From contig JAEMSV010000176.1 in the NCBI GenBank assembly GCA_016462625.1, forward strand, positions 1 to 5,924: a stretch of 5,924 bases of DNA, written 5' to 3'. This DNA is from Solirubrobacteraceae bacterium (GTDB lineage: Bacteria; Actinomycetota; Thermoleophilia; Solirubrobacterales; Solirubrobacteraceae). The translations under genes were made by a program, and so were the position numbers. Positions 1 through 4,960 of the stretch are shown piece after piece (position 1 is the stretch's first letter; every line of letters starts with the position of its first letter). The notes beneath the pieces were generated by a model. That model was not told the DNA's origin. It made no database searches and saw nothing but the letters and a program-made list of their open reading frames with translations.

Positions 1-690
1 GGTGGGGGGCGGGTCCTCATTCAACTCCAGGAAGCGCTGGACGGAGGTCTCCTGCTCGGTCAGCCGCTGCGCGGTCGCCCGGGCGTGGTCGGCCGCGCGC
101 TCCATGAAGTCCTCGAGGCAGGCTTCTGGGTCGTCGCTGAGCGGGTACACGTGCGCGACGTCCTGCTGCGCACACGCGATGCCCATCGGCGGCCGGCCTT
201 CGGCGAGGGCGCGCGCCCCGCAGACGGGGGTCACCGTGACGTGGCGCTCGGGCACGGTGAGCGCGATGGGCAGCAGCCGGTGGGCGGGCAGCTCCACCGA
301 CAGGGCGACCGATCGGTGGACGTCGACCGTCCCCCCGGCCGCTTCGGCGAGCGGCTGGGCCCACACGGCGAGCACGGTGTCGGCGGCGACGATCGCGTCG
401 CGCAGGATCCGCGCCTGCGCGGCGTACAGCGCCTCGGCGGAGTCCCGGTCCTCGGCATCGTGCAGGTCGAGGTCGACCGGCACGCGCAGCAGTTCGTTCG
501 ACGACACCTTCGCGCCCGCGCCGCGCGCGCCGTGCGTGATGTACGTCTGGATCGTGCCGAGATCGCGGCGACCGTGGAAGATCACGGTGAGCGACTCGCA
601 CATGGGCAGGCCCGCCACGCTGAGCGCCACGGCGGCGGCATCGTCGGGCTCCAGCAACGCCCGCTGGAGCAGGTCATCAGCCTCGTCCAT
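1..690 (-). CDS. Unrecognised protein, C-terminus cut by left window edge
   Basis: I do not recognise this protein. The minus-strand frame is open for 230 codons from ATG at 690 to base 1 with no stop, so the C-terminus lies outside the window. The start is well supported: AAGGAGG (complement 696-702) lies 5 bases upstream. The N-terminus (MDEADDLLQRALLEPDDAAA) is acidic and helical. Residues 31-80 contain an HGRRDLG motif and a probable beta-rich stretch; about 91-120 is an Ala-rich helix; about 130-160 has alternating hydrophobic strands (SVELPAH, PIALTVPERHVTVTPVCGA). The tail, about 190-226, is one charged amphipathic helix. There is no signal peptide or membrane segment, so it is probably cytosolic. 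Three Cys (31, 157, 173) show no metal-site spacing. It is transcribed divergently from the DUF4235 gene. Codon use is typical of a real gene, and the overlapping long plus-strand frame is a shadow. Confidence 0.8.
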   Translation of the reverse strand, partial: MDEADDLLQRALLEPDDAAAVALSVAGLPMCESLTVIFHGRRDLGTIQTYITHGARGAGAKVSSNELLRVPVDLDLHDAEDRDSAEALYAAQARILRDAIVAADTVLAVWAQPLAEAAGGTVDVHRSVALSVELPAHRLLPIALTVPERHVTVTPVCGARALAEGRPPMGIACAQQDVAHVYPLSDDPEACLEDFMERAADHARATAQRLTEQETSVQRFLELNEDPPPT

Positions 691-695
691 CACTG

Positions 696-702
696 CCTCC
701 TT
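696..702 (-). promoter_or_regulatory. Strong Shine-Dalgarno of the unrecognised leftmost gene
   Basis: AAGGAGG on the minus strand lies 5 bases before the ATG at 690. It is the best ribosome-binding site in the window and fixes the start and strand of a gene that is otherwise unrecognised. Confidence 0.8.
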
Positions 703-793
703 CGGATCCTGCGAACCGTCGTGCACATGGTCGCGCGAACGGCCTATCCAGTGTTATCGACCAACAGGCGGAAACGTCGCACCACAAGGTCGA

Positions 794-799
794 TACGCT
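794..799 (+). promoter_or_regulatory. Candidate -10 box for a leaderless DUF4235-reductase transcript
   Basis: TACGCT fits the actinobacterial -10 pattern TANNNT and ends 7 bases before the ATG at 807. Transcription would therefore start at or next to the start codon. That fits the absence of a Shine-Dalgarno sequence at the usual distance; only a weak AAGG is seen at 786-789, 17 bases upstream. No good sigma-70 -35 hexamer is seen. GGAAAC at 770-775, 18 bases upstream, resembles an ECF-sigma -35 element but could be chance. Confidence 0.4.
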
Positions 800-806
800 G
801 GCCGCG

Positions 807-1091
807 ATGAAGCTGCTCTACAAGCCGTTCGGAATCATTCTCGGCCTGATCGCGGGCTGGATCGGACGAGAGGCGTTCCAGCGCGTCTGGGCGCTGATCG
901 ACGACGCCGCACCGCCGAAGCCGCGGACCGAGGAGACGAGCTGGGCGAAGGTCCTCTCGGCCGCCGCGCTCCAGGCCGCCATCTTCGCCGTCGTCCGCAC
1001 GGCCGTCGACCGAGCGGGCGCCACGTGGTTCCGGGACTTCACCGGCGCGTGGCCGGGCCCGAAGCAGCAGGAGAAGCCCGAAGATGCGTGA
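807..1091 (+). CDS. DUF4235 family small membrane protein
   Basis: This 94-residue protein matches my knowledge of DUF4235 proteins, which are small actinobacterial membrane proteins of unknown function. It opens with MKLLYKPFG and a hydrophobic, glycine-rich segment (about residues 8-20). A polar linker follows with PPKP (36-39), then an SWAKVL motif (45-50) and a second hydrophobic helix (about 51-67) containing ALQAAIFAVVR. It ends in a short hydrophilic tail. The two helices suggest a hairpin in the cytoplasmic membrane. The length is normal for the family and the protein looks intact. ATG at 807 is chosen because it gives the family's usual N-terminus. No good Shine-Dalgarno is present and a TANNNT box sits 7 bases upstream, so the mRNA may be leaderless. 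The 3' end overlaps the next gene by 8 bases, indicating one transcript and coupled translation. The biochemical role is unknown. Confidence 0.85.
   Translation: MKLLYKPFGIILGLIAGWIGREAFQRVWALIDDAAPPKPRTEETSWAKVLSAAALQAAIFAVVRTAVDRAGATWFRDFTGAWPGPKQQEKPEDA
1069..1073 (+). promoter_or_regulatory. Ribosome-binding site of the reductase gene, inside the DUF4235 gene
   Basis: AGGAG lies 10 bases before the ATG at 1084, within the last codons of the DUF4235 gene. It supports the overlapping start and re-initiation by ribosomes finishing the upstream gene. Confidence 0.55.
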
Positions 1092-2214
1092 TCCCGGACG
1101 GACGGCCGTCGGAACCTGGAGCGCCGGGCGCTTCATGCACTTCGGCGAGGAGGTCTCGGAGGAGCGCTTCCTCTCCTTGCTGCGTCCCGGGAACGGGATC
1201 GACACCGTCGTCACCGCCGACACCTACGGCACGGGCGAAGCGGACACGCTGCTCGGCCGCGCGCTCAACGGGGTGCCGCGGGAGGACTACTGCGCCGTCG
1301 GGATCGTCGGGCACGATTTCTACACCGGCGAGCGGCAGGGCGCGAAGGGCTTCCCGCGGTTCACCGACCCCGAGCTGCGCGGCCCCGGCGAGTACGCCTC
1401 GTACCTGCGCATGGCGACCGAGAAGTCCCTCGAGCGTGTCGGGCTCTACCGGTTCGACCTGCTCATGCTCCACAACCCCGACAGCACCGGGTACTCGCAC
1501 CCGGCCGTCTGGGAGGGCATGGCAGCGCTCCGCGATGCGGGTCTGACCCGGCTGATCGGGGTCGCCCCCGGCCCGGCGAACGGCTTCACCCTCGACCTCA
1601 TCAGCTGCTTCGAGCGCTACGGCGAGCTGATCGACTGGGCGATGGTCATCCTCAACCCGCTCGAGCCGTGGCCCGGCGAGCTGTGCCTCCCGGCCGCGCA
1701 GGCCAACGACATCAAGGTCATGACCCGTGTCGTGGACTACGGCGGGCTGTTCTGGGGCTCGATGGGACCGAAGCACGAGTTCGTCGGCCGCGACCACCGC
1801 GCGTTCCGCCCGGATGGCTGGGTCGACCGCGGGCTCGACCGGATCGCGCAGATGCGGCCGATCGCCGAACGGCACGGCCTGACCCCCCTGCAGCTCGCGT
1901 GCCAGTGGAACCTCGCGCACGCGCCGGTGCAGAGCGTCGTCCCCACCCTCCTGCAGGAGTACGGCGACGACTCCAAGACCGTCGAGGAGCAGCGCACCGA
2001 GCTGGCCGCGCTGCCCGCCGAGAACCTGCTGACCGCGGAGGAGGTCGCCGAGATCCGCGAGATCGGCGACAACACCGGCTCGATGACGCTGAAGGGCGCC
2101 GCGCCCGACTACGAGGGTCCCGCGCTGCCCGATCGCTGGGAGGTCTCCCCCGAGCTGGCCGAGCTGGCCCGGCGCTGGGAGATCGATCCCGGGCGGGACC
2201 TGGCGCCGGCCTAG
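1084..2214 (+). CDS. Aldo/keto reductase family protein with incomplete catalytic tetrad
   Basis: This 376-residue protein has the signatures of an NAD(P)H-dependent aldo/keto reductase (TIM barrel, cytosolic). They are TADTYGTGEAD (44-54), FDLLMLHNPD (124-133), a GLTRLIGV segment (153-160) replacing the usual 'IGVSN', the helix LTPLQLACQWNLAH, and SVVPT (284-288) where 'IPG' normally leads into the cofactor loop. Of the Asp-Tyr-Lys-His tetrad, Tyr48 and His130 are present. The Asp position (five before the Tyr) is Val43 and the Lys position aligns with Ile74. It may therefore be catalytically altered, or bind a ligand without classical reduction. The C-terminus carries about 60 extra residues past the barrel, including a Trp- and Glu-rich tail. 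Substrate is unknown. It overlaps the DUF4235 gene by 8 bases and has AGGAG upstream. The frame is clean throughout, so the changes do not look like sequencing errors. Family call is confident; activity is uncertain. Confidence 0.85.
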   Translation: MRDPGRTAVGTWSAGRFMHFGEEVSEERFLSLLRPGNGIDTVVTADTYGTGEADTLLGRALNGVPREDYCAVGIVGHDFYTGERQGAKGFPRFTDPELRGPGEYASYLRMATEKSLERVGLYRFDLLMLHNPDSTGYSHPAVWEGMAALRDAGLTRLIGVAPGPANGFTLDLISCFERYGELIDWAMVILNPLEPWPGELCLPAAQANDIKVMTRVVDYGGLFWGSMGPKHEFVGRDHRAFRPDGWVDRGLDRIAQMRPIAERHGLTPLQLACQWNLAHAPVQSVVPTLLQEYGDDSKTVEEQRTELAALPAENLLTAEEVAEIREIGDNTGSMTLKGAAPDYEGPALPDRWEVSPELAELARRWEIDPGRDLAPA

Positions 2215-2223
2215 ATCATCTAG
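2211..2223. repeat. Perfect 6-bp palindrome spanning two convergent stop codons
   Basis: CTAGATCATCTAG has 6-base arms around one central base. It contains the TAG stop of the reductase gene (2212-2214) and, on the other strand, the TAG stop of the EAL-DICT gene (2220-2222). There is no T-run on either side, so it is not a standard intrinsic terminator. Confidence 0.7.
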
Positions 2224-3491
2224 CGCCCGGACGGCGCGGCGATCCGCGCCATGAGCCGGCGGGCGACCCGGGCCACACGCTCGCGGTCGTAGGTGACGCA
2301 GACCGCGAACCGGCGCTCGGCGTCAGGGCCGGTGCTTCCCAGGTCCCGGGCGACGAAGGCCCCGGCGAAGTGCGGACCGAGCAGGCAGACGTCCCACTCC
2401 TGCGCGAGCGGATCGTCGCCGGCCAGGTCGGTGGCGCGCACGCCACCGCGACACCCGTCGATCCCTTCGCCCAATGCACCGACGAATGACAGGGCTCGCC
2501 CGAGGCCCTCGTAGCGCCGGCGGGTCGGACCGGAGAAGTGGCGGGCGTGCTGGAACGTCGCCAGCAGGATGCCGCTCTCGCCGAGCGACGACGCGTGCGT
2601 CTCGAGCTGGCGCGAGAGCTGGATGAGCAAGGCCTTGGGTCCTTCACGGACGTCCAGGTCCCCGCAGAGGGCCGCGAACGGCGTTCCGGCACCGTCGTCG
2701 TGCGGGCCCGTGCGCGAGGGCAGCGGAAGCGCCGTTGCCGGGATCCGGGCCTCCGCCGGCAGGGCGCCCGGACGACCGAAGTACCAGCCCTGACCGTGCG
2801 TGGCCCCGAGCGCGGAGGCGCGGAGCCGATGCGCCTCGGTCTCGATGCCCTCGGCGATGACCATCGCGCCGGTCCGCTCCGCGTGGGCGTTGACGGCGTG
2901 GATCACATCGGCGAGCTCGGCGGTCAGCTCCCCCTGAGTGGCGCGGAGGTCGAGCTTGACGACATCCGGGCACACGATCGGCATCAGCGCGACCGAGCGT
3001 GGATCGACGCCGACGTCGTCGAGCGCCAGCGCCAGGCCACGCTCGCGCAGCAGGGGCAGCACCTCCAGGACGGCCTGCGGGTGTTCGCTGAGCCCGCGTT
3101 CGGTGATCTCCAGCGTGGGCCGGAAGAGCGCCTCGGCACGAGCGAGGAGCGCCAGCATGCGCTCCGGCGGCGGCACCGCGGCGGCCTCGGGCTCGCAGTT
3201 CAGGAACAGCGGTCGGCGAAGTCCGTGGTCGACGGCCCCGCGCAGCGCAGCCTCACGACACGCCCAGTCGACCTCGACGAGCCGGCCGTGGGCACGGGCG
3301 GCGTCGAACAGGAGGTCGGGCCGGGCGAGCGGAGACTCGCCGCGGACGCGCGCCAGCGCCTCGAACGCCACGACCTCGCCGGACGTGAGCTCCACGATCG
3401 GCTGATAGACGGCATAGATCCTGCCCTCGCGCAGAATGCGATCGAGCTCGGACTCACGGGCGACGACGTCGGGGACCACCGTGGGCGGCAT
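2220..3491 (-). CDS. EAL-DICT protein, probable cyclic-di-GMP phosphodiesterase with sensory domain
   Basis: This predicted cytosolic protein has 423 residues from ATG 3491. An EAL domain (about 20-245) is followed by a linker and a C-terminal region (about 272-420) resembling the DICT sensory domain often attached to cyclic-di-GMP and two-component proteins. Every metal and catalytic residue known from RocR-type EAL enzymes has a counterpart: Glu44 (FEALAR), Asn98, Glu128 and Glu131 (LEITE), Asp158-Asp159, Lys179, Glu214 and Glu217 (AEGIE), Gln234. It should therefore hydrolyse c-di-GMP to pGpG. The loop after the Asp pair is unusual: DDVGVDPRS instead of DDFGTGYSS. No GGDEF domain is present. 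ATG 3491 is preferred because GGGGG lies 4 bases upstream and the extra residues of the longer form (GTG 3569, 449 residues, overlapping the upstream gene by 35 bases) look unconserved. It is last in the glmU-prs cluster, 43 bases after the small gene. EAL call is strong; DICT is moderate. Confidence 0.88.
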   Translation of the reverse strand: MPPTVVPDVVARESELDRILREGRIYAVYQPIVELTSGEVVAFEALARVRGESPLARPDLLFDAARAHGRLVEVDWACREAALRGAVDHGLRRPLFLNCEPEAAAVPPPERMLALLARAEALFRPTLEITERGLSEHPQAVLEVLPLLRERGLALALDDVGVDPRSVALMPIVCPDVVKLDLRATQGELTAELADVIHAVNAHAERTGAMVIAEGIETEAHRLRASALGATHGQGWYFGRPGALPAEARIPATALPLPSRTGPHDDGAGTPFAALCGDLDVREGPKALLIQLSRQLETHASSLGESGILLATFQHARHFSGPTRRRYEGLGRALSFVGALGEGIDGCRGGVRATDLAGDDPLAQEWDVCLLGPHFAGAFVARDLGSTGPDAERRFAVCVTYDRERVARVARRLMARIAAPSGR

Positions 3492-3509
3492 ACGACCCCC
3501 ATCGGCCGC

Positions 3510-3523
3510 GGTCCCCGAAGACC
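3510..3523 (-). other. Small hairpin in the gap before the EAL-DICT gene
   Basis: On the minus strand GGTC and GACC arms enclose a 6-base loop, inside the 43-base gap between the small ParS-like gene and the EAL-DICT start. The stem is only 4 bp and has no following T-run. It could modulate translation or be chance in G+C-rich DNA. Confidence 0.2.
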
Positions 3524-3534
3524 TGAGAACCGCC

Positions 3535-3846
3535 TCAGATGTTCGGCGGGTTGCCACCGGAGCGGCCACCGCGGAGCACGAACCCGCGCTGATCGAGCAC
3601 CTCGAGGGCGTCCTCGAAGGCCCCGAAGTCGCGGGCGCGCAGGAGGTCGAACGGGCGGCCGGCCGGGCCGGCGGCGCGCAGCCAGCGCTGCAGGGTCCCG
3701 TCGCCGAAGCGCTCGGCGGGCGCGTTGGTCAGCGCAAGGAGGATGGGCAGCTCGGGCCGGTGGTCCAACTCGCCGGTGATGACGCTGATCGGGTCGACGT
3801 CGAGGATCTCGCAGAGCTCCTCGTCAGACAGACCGAGGCGCTGCAT
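3535..3846 (-). CDS. Small protein resembling Xre/MbcA/ParS-type antitoxins
   Basis: This predicted protein has 103 residues. Residues 5-30 (LGLSDEELCEILDVDP and onward) look like a small helix-turn-helix. Residues 44-86 follow the pattern of the MbcA/ParS/Xre toxin-binding domain: an ERFGD stretch, then WLR (55-57), P61, GRPFDLL (63-69) and a final amphipathic helix FEDALEVLDQ. In characterised systems such proteins bind and silence RES-domain toxins and repress their own operon. No RES toxin gene is visible here, so this may be an orphan or a repurposed regulator. The start is ATG 3846 or the adjacent TTG 3849; neither has a Shine-Dalgarno. The prs stop is only 20 bases upstream of ATG 3846, so translation is probably coupled to prs. 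The Gly/Arg-rich tail (92-103) looks disordered. That it is a gene is likely from position and codon use; the family assignment is tentative. Confidence 0.7.
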   Translation of the reverse strand: MQRLGLSDEELCEILDVDPISVITGELDHRPELPILLALTNAPAERFGDGTLQRWLRAAGPAGRPFDLLRARDFGAFEDALEVLDQRGFVLRGGRSGGNPPNI

Positions 3847-3866
3847 CAAGGTGACGGCGGGCGAGA

Positions 3867-4889
3867 TCAGAACAGCTGGTTCTCGCCGCCGAAGACCTCG
3901 GACACCGAGTCGTCGGTGAAGATCCGGCGGATCGAGTCGGTCAGCAGCTCGGCGCAGGAGAGGACGCGGATGTTCTCCGGAGCGCCCTCGCGCAGGGGGA
4001 TCGTGTCGGTGACGACGATCTGCTCGAACTTGCTGCCGGCGAGGTTCTGGAAGGCGTTACCCGAAAGCACCGGGTGCGTCGCGGCGGCGTACACCCGCGT
4101 GGCGCCGGCGTCGAGCACCGTCTGCCCGGCCGCGGTCAGCGTGCCGGCGGTGTCGATCATGTCGTCGACGATGACCGCGGTCTTGCCCTTGACGTCACCG
4201 ATGACGTAGCCGATCTCGGCGACCTGCTGCGCCGGGCGCTCCTTGTCGAGGATCGCCAGCTCGGCGCCGATCTTCGACGCGAACTTCTTGTTCAGCTTGA
4301 CGCGGCCGGCGTCCGGCGCGACGACCACGAGGTCGGTGAGGTTCAGGTCGGCGAAGTACTGCGTGAGCATGAACAGCGCGGTCATGTGGTCGACCGGGAC
4401 GCTGAAGAAGCCCTGAATCTGGCCGGCGTGCAGGTCCATGGTCAGGACCCGGTCGGCGCCCACGCTCTCGAGCATGCGCGCCACGACACGGGCCGAGATC
4501 GGCTCCCGCGGCGCGGACTTCTTGTCCTGGCGGCTGTAGCCGAACCACGGGGCGACGGCGATCACGCGGTGCGCCGAAGCGCCGACGGCCGCGTCGATCA
4601 TGAACATGAGCTCCATGAGCGCGTCGTTCGCGGTGAGCCCGAGGTGCGGGTTCGCGCAGATCGGCTGGACGATGAAGACGTCCGCGCCACGGATCGACTC
4701 CTCGTAGCGGCAGTAGACCTCGCCGTTGGAGAACGTCTTCAGCGTGACGCCGCCGAGGTCCACGTCGAGCTTCGCGGCGATCTTGGCGGCCAGCTCGGGG
4801 TTCGAGCGACCGCTGAAGAGCATGAGGTGCTTGTCGTAGCCGAGATCCAACCGCGACGCCGGGGTGGGCTGGGTCTGCATCGCGCTCAT
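3867..4889 (-). CDS. prs: Ribose-phosphate pyrophosphokinase (PRPP synthase)
   Basis: Prs transfers pyrophosphate from ATP to ribose 5-phosphate, giving PRPP for purine, pyrimidine, NAD, His and Trp synthesis in the cytosol. The 340-residue protein is close to the usual bacterial length, with about 15 extra N-terminal residues before the first conserved strand (LMLFSGRSNPELA). Signatures in order are FSNGE (53-57), the ATP-binding flexible loop WFGYSRQDKK (115-124), the divalent-cation site DLHAGQIQGFF (152-162), VVAPDAG (189-195), LDKERP (214-219) and the PRPP loop DDMIDTAGT (242-250). All are intact, so a normal class I enzyme is expected. ATG 4889 is chosen; ATG 4880 is an in-frame alternative. 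There is no Shine-Dalgarno, but a TAGAAT box ends 9 bases upstream, suggesting an own, nearly leaderless promoter. It lies 71 bases after glmU, a common pairing, and is followed by the ParS-like gene. Confidence 0.97.
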   Translation of the reverse strand: MSAMQTQPTPASRLDLGYDKHLMLFSGRSNPELAAKIAAKLDVDLGGVTLKTFSNGEVYCRYEESIRGADVFIVQPICANPHLGLTANDALMELMFMIDAAVGASAHRVIAVAPWFGYSRQDKKSAPREPISARVVARMLESVGADRVLTMDLHAGQIQGFFSVPVDHMTALFMLTQYFADLNLTDLVVVAPDAGRVKLNKKFASKIGAELAILDKERPAQQVAEIGYVIGDVKGKTAVIVDDMIDTAGTLTAAGQTVLDAGATRVYAAATHPVLSGNAFQNLAGSKFEQIVVTDTIPLREGAPENIRVLSCAELLTDSIRRIFTDDSVSEVFGGENQLF

Positions 4890-4898
4890 GTCCGCGGC

Positions 4899-4904
4899 AT
4901 TCTA
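4899..4904 (-). promoter_or_regulatory. Candidate -10 box of an internal prs promoter
   Basis: TAGAAT on the minus strand matches TATAAT at five of six positions and the actinobacterial TANNNT pattern. It ends 9 bases before the prs ATG, so transcription would begin within a few bases of the start codon. No clear -35 is seen; at 17-18 bases upstream only TGCAGA/ATGCAG is present. The placement agrees with the missing Shine-Dalgarno of prs. Confidence 0.45.
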
Positions 4905-4946
4905 GAGCGGTGCCGGGACGGTCTGCATCGACGGAACGCCGGTGTT

Positions 4947-4958
4947 TGCGACGTCACA
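4947..4958. other. Imperfect dyad in the glmU-prs gap
   Basis: TGCGACGTCACA is a 12-base dyad around GACGTC with one mismatched pair. It lies just after the glmU stop and about 43 bases upstream of the candidate prs -10 box. It could be an operator, but a dyad this short arises easily by chance. Confidence 0.2.
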
Positions 4959-4960
4959 CA

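Noticed and set aside
17..601. Minus-strand frame of 194 codons
   Set aside because: It is a different frame of the leftmost gene with an Arg/Pro-rich product and no ribosome-binding site; the frame starting at 690 has AAGGAGG.
2..1546. Plus-strand open frame of 514 codons
   Set aside because: It crosses three better-supported genes on both strands. The product is rich in Arg, Ser and Ala with no domain, as expected of a shadow frame in G+C-rich DNA.
1039..1920. Minus-strand frame of 293 codons opposite the reductase gene
   Set aside because: It is antisense to a clearly recognisable aldo/keto reductase-fold protein and shows no motif of its own.
2215..2260. Intrinsic terminator between the convergent genes
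   Set aside because: There is a palindrome over the stops but no T-run on either strand.
3492..3569. Longer EAL-DICT start at GTG 3569
   Set aside because: It would overlap the upstream gene by 35 bases without a clear ribosome-binding site, and the 26 added residues look unconserved. It is kept only as an alternative.
2538..3779. Plus-strand frame of 413 codons opposite the EAL-DICT gene
   Set aside because: It is antisense to a protein with a full EAL motif set, and its Arg/Gly-rich product has no recognisable domain.
4886..4900. Four-codon open frame (ATG to TGA) whose stop overlaps the prs ATG
   Set aside because: It lies mostly upstream of the predicted prs transcript start and has no ribosome-binding site; such tiny frames are common by chance.
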